A stretch of 64,000 nt of DNA from Achromobacter sp. UMC46 (GCF_014170335.1 NZ_LZZS01000036.1:62001-126000), one strand, 5' to 3'; numbered from the stretch's first letter, positions 24,588 through 36,101 are shown. The notes: generated by a model from the sequence alone, not told the origin. A program made the numbers and translations.

Positions 24588-25718
24588 TCAAGCCAATTCC
24601 CGAAGCAACAATTCCCAAAACTTCAACCGCTGCTCCAACGTCGACACCAGAATATATTCATTCAACGTATGCGCGCCATCGCCATCCGCGCCAAGCCCGT
24701 CCAACGTCGGGATCCCCATCGCCGACGTGAAGTTCGCGTCGCTGCCGCCGCCGGTCATCGGCGCGTCTTCCAGCAGGAAACCCGCACGGTCCGCATAGCC
24801 TTGCACCAGCGCCAGCAAAGCGGCCGCTGCTTCCGTCTTCACCATCGGCGGACGGTTCAGTTCCACATTGATGTCCAGCTCCACATCCGGACCTACCGCG
24901 CACAGTTCGCGCATCCGGCGCAGCACGTCTTCGGCCGCGCCCATGTCCGGCACGCGGAAATCCACCACGCAACGGCACAGGGCCGGCACGGTGTTGGTGA
25001 CGGTGCCGCCGGCGATGGTGCCGACGCTGACCGTGATGCCGCGGTCGTAGTCGGTCATCGCTTCCAGCGCCAGCACCTGGTGCGCCATTTCGCGGATCGC
25101 GCTGCGGCCCTTCTCATGCTGCATGCCGGCGTGGGCCGGGCGGCCTTTGACGTTCAGGTTCAGCATGCCCGTGCCCTTGCGCGCCGTCACGCACTTGCCA
25201 CCGTTGGGGCGGGCCGGTTCGCAGACCAGCGCGTACTTGGCGTTGGCCGCGAAGCGTTCGATGTGCACGCGGGACGAATGGCTGCCGGTTTCTTCGTCGG
25301 GCACCACCAGGAAGTCGACGGGCAGTTGCGTCGCGCCGGGGCGCGCCACGCCGGCCAATGCCGTCAGCGCCAGGTAGATGCCGGCCTTCATGTCGTAGCT
25401 GCCGGGGCCGTAAAGGCGGTCGCCGTCGATGCGTACCGGGTTCTCCAGCAGCGTGCCCACCGGATGCACCGTGTCCATGTGCGCCAGGATCAGGATGCCG
25501 GGGCGGGTGTCGCCGGGGGCGCGGTTGGTGGCGTAGAGCAGCGGGCCGGTGGCGGGGCCCAGCGACGACAGTTCCACCGTCAGGCCGGCGGCGGCGGCGT
25601 AGTCGGCGATGATGCGCGCCATCGCGGCGATGCCGTCCGGGAAGTTCGACGGCGATTCGCATTGCAGCCAGCTCTGGATGCCGGCGACGATCTGTTCAGT
25701 GCTCTGAGTGTTGGACAT
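24588..25718 (-). CDS. M20 family metallopeptidase (carboxypeptidase G2-like)
   Basis: 376 residues. It is a di-zinc peptidase or amidohydrolase with the full M20 ligand set: His80 and Asp82 in AHMDTVHP, Asp109 in GSYDMKAG, Glu142/143 in PDEETGSH, Glu168 in VCEPARP and a C-terminal His in GDGAHTLNEY. No signal peptide is seen, so it is cytoplasmic. The ATG at 25718 (MSNTQSTEQ) is preferred over a TTG seven codons upstream. It is the last gene of the leftward peptide-uptake operon and probably cleaves the imported substrate. Confidence 0.92.
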   Translation of the reverse strand: MSNTQSTEQIVAGIQSWLQCESPSNFPDGIAAMARIIADYAAAAGLTVELSSLGPATGPLLYATNRAPGDTRPGILILAHMDTVHPVGTLLENPVRIDGDRLYGPGSYDMKAGIYLALTALAGVARPGATQLPVDFLVVPDEETGSHSSRVHIERFAANAKYALVCEPARPNGGKCVTARKGTGMLNLNVKGRPAHAGMQHEKGRSAIREMAHQVLALEAMTDYDRGITVSVGTIAGGTVTNTVPALCRCVVDFRVPDMGAAEDVLRRMRELCAVGPDVELDINVELNRPPMVKTEAAAALLALVQGYADRAGFLLEDAPMTGGGSDANFTSAMGIPTLDGLGADGDGAHTLNEYILVSTLEQRLKFWELLLRELA

Positions 25719-25758
25719 GGCGGTATCGGTAATCAGCAACGGAAAAGGGGAAGGGCGG

Positions 25759-26663
25759 TCAGGCGACCTGCTGGCCGGCCAGGCGGGCCAGCTCGGCGGT
25801 GTCGGGCATCTTGCCCTCGAACCACAGGCTGGCGCACACGGCCGACATGGCGCGGCCGTCGTGGCCGATGCCGGGCACCACTTGCAGCGTCCAGCCGAAC
25901 GGCACGCCGCGGCGTTCGGCTTCTTTCTTGCCGAAGTCGTAGTAGTTCTGCGCGCGGGCGAAACGGTGCGGGCCCTGGCGCATGGCGGCGGGTTCCGACG
26001 GCAGGTTGGGGTCGTCGGTCGCGATGTCCTGGTCGCCCGCCAGCAGGGTCATCGGATAGGCCAGCAGCTTGACCAGGTGCTCTTCGGTCAGGCCGACGCC
26101 GTCCATGCCTTCGGGGAAGGGATGGTCGAAGGTGGGCAGCGTGTACCAGCCCGGGTTGCCGGCCGCCACCGCCTTGAACGGCGCGTGGGACTGGCTGCTC
26201 ATCAGGCGGTGCACGAACTGGCCGCCGGCCGAATGGCCGAACAGGTAGATGTTCTGGCCATCGGTGATCTCGCCTGCGATCATGTCCTTGATCACGTTGC
26301 CGACCAGCGCGTAGGTCCAGCCGTCGATGTGGCGCGGATTGCCGCCGGCCGAGAACACGCGGCCGTTGTTGTAGCTTTCGACGCCGGGCCAGATCTCGTT
26401 GGAGAAGGTCAGCGCCACGATCAGCAGCTTGTGCTTGTCGGCGGCCTCGACCCAGAAGTCGCGGTATTCGTCGCCGTTGCGCAGCACGCCGTGCTGCACG
26501 ATGACGACCGGGCGGTCGGGCGTGTAGCCGTACGGGCGGTACGTCTGCAGCTTGAACGGGCGGTCGGAATTGCGGTCTTCATCGATGTACAGGATGGCGT
26601 TGCGGCCCGCATGGCCCATTTCGATGGCGATGCGGTCCACATTGGACATGTCGGAGGGTTTCA

Positions 26664-26664
<1 letters not shown>
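25759..26664 (-). CDS. Alpha/beta hydrolase
   Basis: 301 residues. The nucleophile elbow GHSAGG places Ser145 as catalytic residue, an oxyanion segment VIVQHGVLRNG lies at 54-64, and the likely catalytic His is in VPGIGHDGRAM near the C-terminus. It resembles PHB-depolymerase or dienelactone-type hydrolases in motif spacing, but the substrate is unknown. The start overlaps the upstream ATPase stop as TGATG, so translation is coupled. Its place in the operon suggests an esterase or amidase acting on the imported compound. Confidence 0.85.
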
Positions 26665-27670
<1,006 letters not shown>

Positions 27671-27674
<4 letters not shown>

Positions 27675-28654
27675 GCTTCTCGTGCCTCGCGGGCTATCGG
27701 CACGTAACAGCGATAGCTGCGCGGACCTTCTGTGGTGACTGAGGGGGCTTGTTCGGTGCAGCGCGTGATCGCCTTGGTGCACCGCGGACGGAACGCACAG
27801 CCCGACGGGCGGCCCGCCAGGCTGGGCGCCATGCCGTTGATCTGGTGCAGGCGCGCGCCGGGCTGGGTGGCGCCGGGCATCGAATCCAGCAAGCCCTTGG
27901 TGTAGGGGTGGCGAGGAGACTCCAGCACCTGTTCGACCGGGCCGCTTTCGACGATGCGGCCGGCATACATCACGGCCACGCGGTCGGCCAGTTCGGCCAC
28001 CACGCCCAGGTCGTGGGTGATCCAGATCAGCGCGGTGTTGTGCTCGCGGCAGATCTCCTGCATGCGGTAGAGGATCTGGCCCTGGATGGTGACGTCCAGC
28101 GCGGTGGTGGGCTCGTCGCAGATGATCAGGTCGGGCTTGTTCAGCATCGCGATCGCGATCGCCACGCGCTGGCGCATGCCGCCCGAGAACTCGTGCGGAT
28201 AGCTCTTCAAGCGCTTTTCCGGCGACGGGATGCCGACCATCGCCAGCGCCTCGCGGCAGCGTTCCTCGGCTTGCGCGCGCGACACGTTCTCGTGCGTCAG
28301 GATGGCTTCCATCATCTGCTCGCCGATGCGCAGCACCGGGTTGAGCGTCATCAGCGGGTCCTGGAAGATCATGGCGATGCGGTTGCCGCGCAACTGGCGC
28401 ATCTGCTCTTCCGTGAGCTTGCGCAGGTCGGCGCCCTTGAACTTCACTTCGCCGTCCACGACTTCCCCGGGCGGGTCGATCAGACCCAGCAGCGAGAAGC
28501 CCGTGACGGATTTGCCCGAACCCGATTCGCCGACCAGGCCGACGATTTCGCCGCGGCGCACCGTCAGGTCGACGCCGTCGACCGCCAGGTACGCGCCGGC
28601 TTCGGTATGGAATGCGGTGCGCAGGCCGCGCACCTCAAGAAGAACGTCACTCAT
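27671..28654 (-). CDS. Peptide ABC transporter ATP-binding protein (DppD type)
   Basis: 327 residues. It has Walker A GESGSGKS at 42-49, signature [15 protein letters not shown], Walker [13 protein letters not shown] and the C-terminal cysteine motif [15 protein letters not shown]. It pairs with the downstream DppF-type ATPase to power the importer. Its ATG overlaps the stop of the upstream permease gene (ATGA). Confidence 0.94.
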
Positions 28655-29568
28655 CGCTTCGGGTCCAGGCTTTCACGGAGGCGGTCGCCTACGATGTTGA
28701 TGGATAAGATCAGGACCAGCAGGGCGATGCCCGGGAACAGGCTGATCCAGTAGTCGCCCGACAACAGGTATTGGAAACCGTTCGAGATCAACAGGCCCAG
28801 CGACGGCTCGGTGATCGGCACGCCGACCCCCAGGAAGGACAGCGTCGCTTCCAGCGCGATCGCGGTGGCGATCTGGATGGTGGCGAATACCATGACGGGG
28901 CCCAGGCAATTGGGCAGCAGGTGGTAGACCATGATGCGCCACGCCGGGTATCCCAGGTTGGCGGCGGCTTCCACGTATTCCTTGCGGCGCTCCTGCAGCG
29001 CGCGGCTGCGCATGATGCGGGCGTAGTGGCCCCACTGCACCAGCACCAGCGCCAGGATCACCTTGTCGACCCCGCGGCCCAGCACCACCAGCAGCACCAG
29101 CGCCACCAGGATGGTCGGGAAACCCAGGATGAAGTCGACGATGCGCATCAGCACGGTGTCGACCAGGCCGCCGACATAGGCGGCGACAAGGCCGACCGCG
29201 CCGCCGATGGCGGTGGCCAGCACGACGGCGGACAGGCCCACCATCAGGCTGATGCGCAGGCCATACAGGATGGCGCTGAGCATGTCGCGGCCCTGGTCGT
29301 CGGTGCCGAGCCAGGCGATGCTGCCGTCCATCAGCGCCTGGCGCGGCGCCAGGCGGCCGTCCATCAGCGACAGGTTGGCCAGGTCATACGGGTTCTGCGG
29401 CGCGAAGTACGGGGCGAAGATCACCAGGACCACCAGGATGGCCAGCGCGATCGCCGAGCCGCGCACTGTGGGGCGCGCGCGCAGTTTCTTCAGGATGGAG
29501 GCGCGCTGGGGCGTCTCAGCCAGAGGCTGGACGGTGCGGGTGCGGCCGGGATTGGGAGAGTTAGCCAT
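28651..29568 (-). CDS. Peptide ABC transporter permease (DppC type)
   Basis: 305 residues. The N-terminal OppC-type segment, with one helix (AIALAILVVLVIFAPYFA), is followed by the permease core with about five more helices. The EAA loop that docks the ATPases reads EAAANLGYPAWRIMVYHLLP. It starts six bases after the DppB-type gene stop. Confidence 0.93.
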   Translation of the reverse strand: MANSPNPGRTRTVQPLAETPQRASILKKLRARPTVRGSAIALAILVVLVIFAPYFAPQNPYDLANLSLMDGRLAPRQALMDGSIAWLGTDDQGRDMLSAILYGLRISLMVGLSAVVLATAIGGAVGLVAAYVGGLVDTVLMRIVDFILGFPTILVALVLLVVLGRGVDKVILALVLVQWGHYARIMRSRALQERRKEYVEAAANLGYPAWRIMVYHLLPNCLGPVMVFATIQIATAIALEATLSFLGVGVPITEPSLGLLISNGFQYLLSGDYWISLFPGIALLVLILSINIVGDRLRESLDPKR

Positions 29569-29574
29569 GGCGGA

Positions 29575-30552
29575 TTATTGAGCGGGGGTCACGAGCTGCA
29601 CGCGCGGGTCGAGCGCGGCGTACAGGATGTCCACAACCAGGTTGATGACCACGAAGATCAGGGTGACCAGCATCACGTACGCGACCACCACGGGGCGGTC
29701 CAGCTGGTAGACGCTGTCGATCAGCAGCTTGCCCATGCCCGGCCACGCGAACACGGTCTCGGTGATGGTGGAGTAGGCGATCAGGCTGCCGAACTCCATG
29801 CCGATCACGGTGACGACGGGGATCAGGATGTTGCGCAGGATGTGGCGGCGCACGATGCGGCCGGGCTTGACGCCCTTGGCGCGCGCGAACTTCACGTAGT
29901 CCTGGCTGCGGGCCTCGACCACGCCGGAGGCGGTCAGGCGCAGCACCAGCGCGATGTTGGCCAGCGCCAGGTTGATGGCCGGCATGATCAGGTGCGACCA
30001 GCCGTCGGCGGTCAGGATGGACAGACGCACGCCCAGCACGGTGACGGTGTCGCCGCGCCCGGTGGCCGGCAGCCAGCCCAGCCAGACGGCGAACAGCAGG
30101 ATCAGCATCATGCCTTGCCAGAAGTTCGGCAGCGAAAAGCCCAGCACGGACGACGCCATGATGCCGCGGCCCAGGTAGTCGTCGCGGTACAGGCCGGCGA
30201 CCAGCCCCAGCGGGATGCCGACCACACAGGTCAGCATGATGGCCACGAAGACGAGCTCGAACGTGGCGGGGATGCGTTGCACGATCAGTTCGACGGCGGG
30301 GATGCCGTGCACGAAGGACGTGCCCAGATCGCCGTGCAGCGCGCGCCACAGGAACCCGGTGTACTGCTGCCACACGGGCAGGTCCAGGCCCAGGCGGGCG
30401 ATCATCGCCTCGCGGGCGGCCTGGCTGGCTTCGGGGCTGACCAGCAGTTCGATCGGGTCGCCCACGGCGTACACCGCGAAGAAGACCACGACCGATACGG
30501 CCAGCAGCACGAACAGACTCTGTATCAGTCTGCGTAGGATGAACAAGGCCAC
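29575..30552 (-). CDS. Peptide ABC transporter permease (DppB type)
   Basis: 325 residues. It has the typical N-terminus MALFILRRLIQSLFVLLAVS, a large periplasmic loop, then the permease core with EAA motif region YVKFARAKGVKPGRIVRRHI. It is the first membrane component of the importer, 45 bases after the substrate-binding protein gene. Confidence 0.93.
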   Translation of the reverse strand: MALFILRRLIQSLFVLLAVSVVVFFAVYAVGDPIELLVSPEASQAAREAMIARLGLDLPVWQQYTGFLWRALHGDLGTSFVHGIPAVELIVQRIPATFELVFVAIMLTCVVGIPLGLVAGLYRDDYLGRGIMASSVLGFSLPNFWQGMMLILLFAVWLGWLPATGRGDTVTVLGVRLSILTADGWSHLIMPAINLALANIALVLRLTASGVVEARSQDYVKFARAKGVKPGRIVRRHILRNILIPVVTVIGMEFGSLIAYSTITETVFAWPGMGKLLIDSVYQLDRPVVVAYVMLVTLIFVVINLVVDILYAALDPRVQLVTPAQ

Positions 30553-30597
30553 GTGATGATTTCCTTGGTGGGCTCAGGGTTTGCGGGCGCCGCGTGC

Positions 30598-32229
30598 TTA
30601 CTTGGCGGGCTTGGCCGACATGGCCAGGGTGTACTGATCGGCCCGGCCTTCATAGGCCAGTCCCTTCTTGAACGCCCAGATGCTGCTTTCGAAATGCAGG
30701 GGGATGCTGGGCAGGTCGGCCAGTGCAAGCGTCAGGGACTGTTGCAGCAGCTTTTCCCGCTCGGCAGGATCCACCGTCACCAGCGCGCGCTTGAACACGC
30801 CGTCGAACTCGGGGTTGTCGTAACCGCCGTAGTTACTGGTGCCCAGGCCCTGGTCCTTGTCGAACCGGCTGACCCAGTATTGTAGGAAAGACGAGGCCTC
30901 GCCGGTCTCGGACGACCAGCCGCCCATCGCGAAGCTGAATTCGCGCTTGGCGCGCTTGGGGAAATACACCGAACGCGTCATGGCGTCCACCGTCGTCTTG
31001 ATGCCCACGCGCGACAGGTATTGCGCGACAGCCTGCGAGATCTGGGCGTCGTTGATGTAGCGGTCGTTGGTGGACGAGACGGCCAGTTCGAAGCCGTTGG
31101 GGTAGCCGGCTTCGGCCAGCAGCTTCTTGGCGCCTTCCGGGTCGTACTTCAGTTCGGGCGGGTGCGGCAAGGTGCCGAACATACCGTCGGGCAGGAACTG
31201 GTTGGCGGGCGTGGCGGCGCCGTCCATGATGCGGTCGGCGATGGTCTTGCGGTCGATCGCCATCGAAATGGCGCGGCGCACGCGCACGTCCTGCAAGGGG
31301 TTCTTGCCGTCGGCGGCCTTGACCGTCGGGCTGGGGCTGCGGGCCACGTCGAACTGGAAATACACCACGCGCACGGACGGCGTGATCACGTAGCCGTAGC
31401 CCGGGGTTTCCGAAATGCGCTTCACGTCGCGCGCGGCGGGGTTTTCGATCAGGTCGAAATCGCCGGCCAGAAGGCCCGTCAGGCGCGGGCCGGCCGCGGG
31501 CACGGGCACCAGCTTGACGGCCGGCCAGGCCGGCTTGTCGCCCCAGTAGCCGTCGTTGCGGACCAGCTCGATGGCGGTGCCCTTCACATAGGACTTCAGC
31601 GTATAGGGGCCCGTGCCGACCACGTCGCGGCCGCCGTTGAAGTCGGCCACGGTGGGCCAGGGGCCGGTCACACCGCACTTGTTCTTCAGGTCGAAGGTGA
31701 TGGGGCCGTGTAGGGCGATGCCGCTCCACAGCATGGCGGTGCGGGTCAGGTCGTTGGGCAGCAGCGGGTAGGGCTTGTGCGTCTTGATGACCAGCGTGTT
31801 GCCGTCGCGCGCCTGGACGTCTGCGAACTTCTGGATGATGGCCGGGTATGAGCCGCCGATGGACTGCTCGTTGTTCATCACGCGGCAGAACGTGAAGATG
31901 ACGTCCTGCGCCGTGAAGGGCTGGCCGTTCGAGAACTTCACGCCGTCGCGCAGCTTGAATTCCCAGGTGGTGTCGTCGACCGCCTTCCAGGACGTGGCCA
32001 GCCGGGGGATCAGGTTCATCTTGGCATCCTGCCCTACCAGCGTCTCGAACATATGCGAGGTCATCGCGTCGTTCGGCGTCGCCTGATGGTAGTGCGGGTC
32101 CATCGACGTGGGTTCCGACGACAGGCCGATCTTCAGGGTGGACGGCGGGGTCTGGGCCTGGACGGCCGCCATACAGGCGGCAAGCGTACAGGCCAGCAAT
32201 GCGCTGCGGGTGATTACCTGGGCTGACAT
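30598..32229 (-). CDS. Periplasmic peptide-binding protein of ABC transporter (copy 1)
   Basis: 543 residues, with a signal peptide ending near AAVQAQ and then the SBP_bac_5 fold (GLSSEPTSMDPHYHQATPND, WEFKLRDGVKFSNGQPFTAQ). It binds the substrate and delivers it to the permease encoded just downstream. A clear paralogue lies at 34488-36101, with most motifs and the ending near-identical (SIWAFKKG versus SIWAFRKG). Two binding proteins for one transporter suggests a widened substrate range. Confidence 0.94.
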   Translation of the reverse strand: MSAQVITRSALLACTLAACMAAVQAQTPPSTLKIGLSSEPTSMDPHYHQATPNDAMTSHMFETLVGQDAKMNLIPRLATSWKAVDDTTWEFKLRDGVKFSNGQPFTAQDVIFTFCRVMNNEQSIGGSYPAIIQKFADVQARDGNTLVIKTHKPYPLLPNDLTRTAMLWSGIALHGPITFDLKNKCGVTGPWPTVADFNGGRDVVGTGPYTLKSYVKGTAIELVRNDGYWGDKPAWPAVKLVPVPAAGPRLTGLLAGDFDLIENPAARDVKRISETPGYGYVITPSVRVVYFQFDVARSPSPTVKAADGKNPLQDVRVRRAISMAIDRKTIADRIMDGAATPANQFLPDGMFGTLPHPPELKYDPEGAKKLLAEAGYPNGFELAVSSTNDRYINDAQISQAVAQYLSRVGIKTTVDAMTRSVYFPKRAKREFSFAMGGWSSETGEASSFLQYWVSRFDKDQGLGTSNYGGYDNPEFDGVFKRALVTVDPAEREKLLQQSLTLALADLPSIPLHFESSIWAFKKGLAYEGRADQYTLAMSAKPAK

Positions 32230-32328
32230 GTTTTTCCCTAGTTGTTATGGGTAGTGCCGGTCGTGCGGGTCAGTGCTGAAGGGCGCCTCTTTGGCGGGCG
32301 CGCCTTCGGGTTGAATCGGGGCTGCGGG

Positions 32329-33300
32329 TCAGGCGATAGGCTGGGCCAGGCGGACGACCGTCACGCCGGGCCGCAGATTCGCGGTGGACGGCATGATCAG
32401 CACGCAGTTGTCGTAGGGGGTGGCGACGGCTTCGCCCTCGGACCAGCCGATCACGGTGCCGGCGTCTGCCAGCGTTTCCAGCCCTTTCCAGGGCTCCGCG
32501 AAACGGAAGTCGGCGCTCTTGGCGGCGACCGCATGCGTCACGCGCAGCGCGCGTTGCGCCGGGGCGTCGGGCGCGACCCAGCCCGCCGGCAGGTCCGCGG
32601 CGTCGACCGTGCCCGCTTCCAGCAGGAAGCGCGCCATCTGGTCGACGGCCACGCCGCGCGCCTCGGGCGCGCCGTGGAAGCCGCATTCGATCAGCAGGGA
32701 ACGCGTGCCGTTGTCGCCGGCTTCGCCGAAGCGGCCGTAGTCGCGCATGCGCACGCCGGCGGCGTGGCCGGCGTCGGCGATGATGGTGGCGGGATTGCCC
32801 AGCGCAAGCGCCAGATCGATATTGCGCTGTTCCATGCCGGTCAGCTGCAGCGGCACGTCGGAATTGCTCATCGAATGGAAATCCAGCAGCCAGTCGGCTT
32901 GTTCCACCCAGGGGCGGATTTCGGCGGCGCGGCGGCGTTCCTGGCTGATCGGCAAGGCCAGCTTGTCATCGCTCCAGACGCGGTTCATGTCTTCGTCGAC
33001 GAAGCGCGCGGGGGCGTAGTTGGTGGCGTCGAAGCGGTCGAACGCGGCCAGGTTGCAGAACGCCAGCGTCAGCGAGCCGCGGCGCGGCCGCAGGCCGGCA
33101 GCCAGCGCTTCCTTCAGCGCCCAGGCGCCGCACAGCTCGTTGCCATGGATCAGCGCGCTCAGCATGACGCGCTTGCCCGGCACGCCCGAGTCGAAATGCC
33201 AGACGCCCGGCGTTTCCGTATTGCCCAGGCGTTCCGCGGACAGATCCGGACAGGCAAGCAGGAAGGGGCGCGGACGGGGCGCGGATGAGGACGTGGGCAT
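32329..33300 (-). CDS. Succinylglutamate desuccinylase/aspartoacylase family protein (M14-like)
   Basis: 323 residues with the zinc deacylase ligands of the AstE/AspA family: His52 and Glu55 in IHGNELCG, the substrate-binding DEDMNRVW segment (102-109), His142 in DFHSM and Glu205 in LIECGFHG as likely general base. Such enzymes remove acyl groups from N-acyl amino acids. No signal peptide is evident. It is the first gene of the leftward peptide-uptake operon and is divergent from the LysR regulator. It suggests that the imported substrate is an N-acylated amino acid or peptide. Confidence 0.87.
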   Translation of the reverse strand: MPTSSSAPRPRPFLLACPDLSAERLGNTETPGVWHFDSGVPGKRVMLSALIHGNELCGAWALKEALAAGLRPRRGSLTLAFCNLAAFDRFDATNYAPARFVDEDMNRVWSDDKLALPISQERRRAAEIRPWVEQADWLLDFHSMSNSDVPLQLTGMEQRNIDLALALGNPATIIADAGHAAGVRMRDYGRFGEAGDNGTRSLLIECGFHGAPEARGVAVDQMARFLLEAGTVDAADLPAGWVAPDAPAQRALRVTHAVAAKSADFRFAEPWKGLETLADAGTVIGWSEGEAVATPYDNCVLIMPSTANLRPGVTVVRLAQPIA

Positions 33301-33474
33301 GGGAACTCCGATGAAGCGAGGGGATTGTATAGGGTTGGGGCCAGGCGAGCTTCAATCGCGCACCGGTTCGATGCGGTCCCCGCGAATTCTAGGAGTTTGG
33401 CAGCTTTCTCTACAATTAGAATATTTATCGGAAGCTTTGCTGAAAAGGCAAAGGTCTGCCCTGGGTAGCGAGGC

Positions 33475-34401
33475 ATGAGCATGCACGGAATCGCCTTGAA
33501 GTACTTTCTGGAGGTTGCCCAGGCGGGCAGCCTGAGCGCCGCGTCTGAACGCCTGCATGTGGCGGTATCGGCGATCAGCCGGCAGATCGCCAAGCTGGAG
33601 GAAGAGGCGGGGGCACCGCTTTTCGAGCGTGCGGCGCGCGGCATGGTGCTGAGCCAGGCGGGCAAGCTGCTGCTGGCGCACGCCCGGCGCACCATGCTGG
33701 AGGCCGAATCGGTCCTGCAGGAGATCGCGGCCGCCAAGGGCATGGCCCGCAACGAGATCCGGGTGGCCGCGGTCGAAGGCGTCGCCCGCATTTTCGTGCC
33801 GTCCGTGATGGCGCGCTTCCACCAGGAACGGCCGAACATCCGCTTCGACCTGTTCGTGGGGTCTCCCGCCGAGGTCAGCCGCCGCGTGGCCGAAGGCGGG
33901 GCGGAATTGGGCATGACGTTCATCGCCGAACGCGTCAGCGGGGTCAGCGTGCGGTATTCGCGCCGCGCCCCGGTGCACGCGGTGATGGCGTCGAACCACC
34001 CGCTTGCCGGCCGCCGCAGCGTCAGCCTGCAGGACCTCAGCCACTATCCGCTGGCGTTGACCGGTCCGGGGACCACCACGCGGCAGCTCTTCGAAATGGG
34101 CTGCGCGCTGGAATCGGTGCAATTGGACCCGGTGCTGACCTGCAACGATTCTTCGCCGCTGCACGGTTTCGTGTTCGGCTCGGACGCCATCATGCTCAGC
34201 GGGTACATCTCGGTGGCGTGGAGCCTGCGGCGCGACGAACTGGTGGCGGTGCCGATTTCCAACGCGGAACTGCAATCGCGCACGCTGCAGATCCAGGTGA
34301 TGCCGGGGCGGGTGCTGCCGCCCAAGGCGGAGGCGTTCATCGAGCTGTTGTCCCGGGAGCTGGATCAGGCGCTGGCAGCCGGCCCGGCGATGCGGCCATA
34401 A
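33475..34401 (+). CDS. LysR family regulator of the peptide-uptake operon (inferred)
   Basis: 308 residues with a standard LysR helix-turn-helix (LKYFLEVAQAGSLSAASERL, then AVSAISRQIAKLEEEAG) and a periplasmic-binding-protein-like effector domain. It lies between the divergent operon at 24588-33300 and the second binding-protein gene at 34488, so it most likely controls both. The 174-base divergent spacer is AT-rich near 33408-33435, where LysR sites and promoters would fit. Confidence 0.92.
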   Translation: MSMHGIALKYFLEVAQAGSLSAASERLHVAVSAISRQIAKLEEEAGAPLFERAARGMVLSQAGKLLLAHARRTMLEAESVLQEIAAAKGMARNEIRVAAVEGVARIFVPSVMARFHQERPNIRFDLFVGSPAEVSRRVAEGGAELGMTFIAERVSGVSVRYSRRAPVHAVMASNHPLAGRRSVSLQDLSHYPLALTGPGTTTRQLFEMGCALESVQLDPVLTCNDSSPLHGFVFGSDAIMLSGYISVAWSLRRDELVAVPISNAELQSRTLQIQVMPGRVLPPKAEAFIELLSRELDQALAAGPAMRP

Positions 34402-34440
34402 GCGACGCGTCCCGGCCCGTTCTTGCAGACGGGCGACAAA

Positions 34441-34468
34441 AAAACGGCTGCCCGCAGGCAGCCGTTTT
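34441..34468. terminator. Bidirectional terminator between LysR and binding-protein genes
   Basis: A perfect 12-bp stem AAAACGGCTGCC/GGCAGCCGTTTT with a CGCA loop lies between two convergent genes. Confidence 0.95.
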
Positions 34469-34487
34469 GTCGTTCAGGCGGACTTGA

Positions 34488-36101
34488 TCACTTCTTGTCG
34501 GGCGTGACCGAGGTGGCCAGCGTGTACTGGTCGCGGCGGCCTTCATAGGTGATGCCCTTGCGGAAGGCCCAGATGCTGCTTTCGAAGTGCAGCGGGATCA
34601 GCGGCACGTTGTCGAGCGCGATCTGGGTGGATTCCTGCAGCAGCTTTTCGCGCTTGGGCGCATCCACCGTCACGATGGCCTGCTTGTATACCTTGTCGAA
34701 ATCGGCGTTGGAGAAGCCGCCGTAGTTGCTGGTGCCCAGGCTGTTGGGCGAATCCAGTGACGCGACCCACAGCTGGAACAGCGCCGAGGCTTCACCCGTT
34801 TCCGCCGGCCAGCCGCCCATCGAGAAGCTGAACTCGCGCTTGGCGCGCTTGGGGAAGTAGATGGAGGCCGTCATGGCGTCCACGTTGGTCTTGATGCCGA
34901 CGCGGGCCAGGTACTGGGCCACGGCCTGGGCCACCTGGCCGTCGTTGACGTAACGGTCGTTGGTGGACGACAGCGTCATTTCAAAGCCGTTCGGGTAGCC
35001 GGCTTCGGTCAGCAGCTTCTTTGCGCCTTCCGGGTCGTACTTGATTTCCGGGGCCTTGGGCAGGGCGCCGAACATGCCGTCGGGCATGAACTGGTAGGCC
35101 GGGGTGGCCATGCCGTCCATGATGCGGGCGGTGATCGTCTTGCGGTCGATGGCCATGGAAATAGCCTTGCGCACGCGCAGGTCCTGCAGCGGGTTCTTGC
35201 CGTCGGCGGCCTTGACGAACGGGCTCGGGTTGCGGCCCACGTCCGGCTGGAAGAACACCAGGCGAGTGGACGGCGTGGCCACGAAGCCGAACTTCGGGTT
35301 GTCCTTCAGGCGCGGCAGGTCGCGGGCGGCCGGGTTTTCGATCATGTCGAAGTCGCCGGACAGCAGGCCGGTCAGGCGCGGGCCGGCGGACGGCACGGGC
35401 ACGAACTTCACTTCCTTCCAATACGGCTTGTCGCCCCAGTACTGTTCATTGCGGACGAGTTCGATGCCGGTGCCCTTGACGTAGGACTTCAGCATGTAGG
35501 GGCCGGTTCCGATGGAATCCTTGCCGTTGTTGAAGTCGGCCACCGTGGGCCAGGCGCCGGTCACGCCGCAACCCTTCTTCGGGTCGAACGTCAGCTTGCC
35601 GTGCTCGACGATGCCGTTCCAGACGATGGGCAGCGAACGGGCCAGTTCGGCCGGCATCAGCGGGAAGGGCTCGCCGGTCTTGATGATCACGGTGTGCGCA
35701 TCCGGCGTCTGGACGTCGGTGATGCGCTTGGTCATGTCCATGTAGGACTGCGACACGTTGGTTTCGTTGTTCAGCGTGCGGCAGATCGTGAACAGCACGT
35801 CTTCGGACGTGAACGGCTTGCCGTTCGAGAACTTGACGTCGTCGCGCAGCTTGAATTCCCAGGTCAGGTCGTCCAGGTTCTTCCACGACGTGGCCAGCTG
35901 GGGCGTCAGTTTCATGTCGGCGCTGCGGCCCACCAGCGAACTGTAGACGTGCGCGGAGAACGCGTCGTTCTGCGTCATCTTGTGATAGTGGGGGTCTGCC
36001 GAAGTGGGTTCGGCCGACAGGCCGATCTTCAGCGTCTGGGCTTGGGCGGCTGCCAAGGGGATGGCGGCGGCCACAAGGGCCAGGGTGGTGCGCAACTTCA
36101 T
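34488..36101 (-). CDS. Periplasmic peptide-binding protein of ABC transporter (copy 2)
   Basis: 537 residues, with a signal peptide MKLRTTLALVAAAIPLAAA and the same SBP_bac_5 fold as the protein at 30598. The two share long identical blocks such as ADGKNPLQD, KRAKREFSF and RITDxQxPDAHTV-type positions. There are no permease genes beside it, so it probably feeds the transporter encoded at 26664-30552. It is transcribed alone from its own promoter in the 36102-36510 spacer. Confidence 0.93.
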   Translation of the reverse strand: MKLRTTLALVAAAIPLAAAQAQTLKIGLSAEPTSADPHYHKMTQNDAFSAHVYSSLVGRSADMKLTPQLATSWKNLDDLTWEFKLRDDVKFSNGKPFTSEDVLFTICRTLNNETNVSQSYMDMTKRITDVQTPDAHTVIIKTGEPFPLMPAELARSLPIVWNGIVEHGKLTFDPKKGCGVTGAWPTVADFNNGKDSIGTGPYMLKSYVKGTGIELVRNEQYWGDKPYWKEVKFVPVPSAGPRLTGLLSGDFDMIENPAARDLPRLKDNPKFGFVATPSTRLVFFQPDVGRNPSPFVKAADGKNPLQDLRVRKAISMAIDRKTITARIMDGMATPAYQFMPDGMFGALPKAPEIKYDPEGAKKLLTEAGYPNGFEMTLSSTNDRYVNDGQVAQAVAQYLARVGIKTNVDAMTASIYFPKRAKREFSFSMGGWPAETGEASALFQLWVASLDSPNSLGTSNYGGFSNADFDKVYKQAIVTVDAPKREKLLQESTQIALDNVPLIPLHFESSIWAFRKGITYEGRRDQYTLATSVTPDKK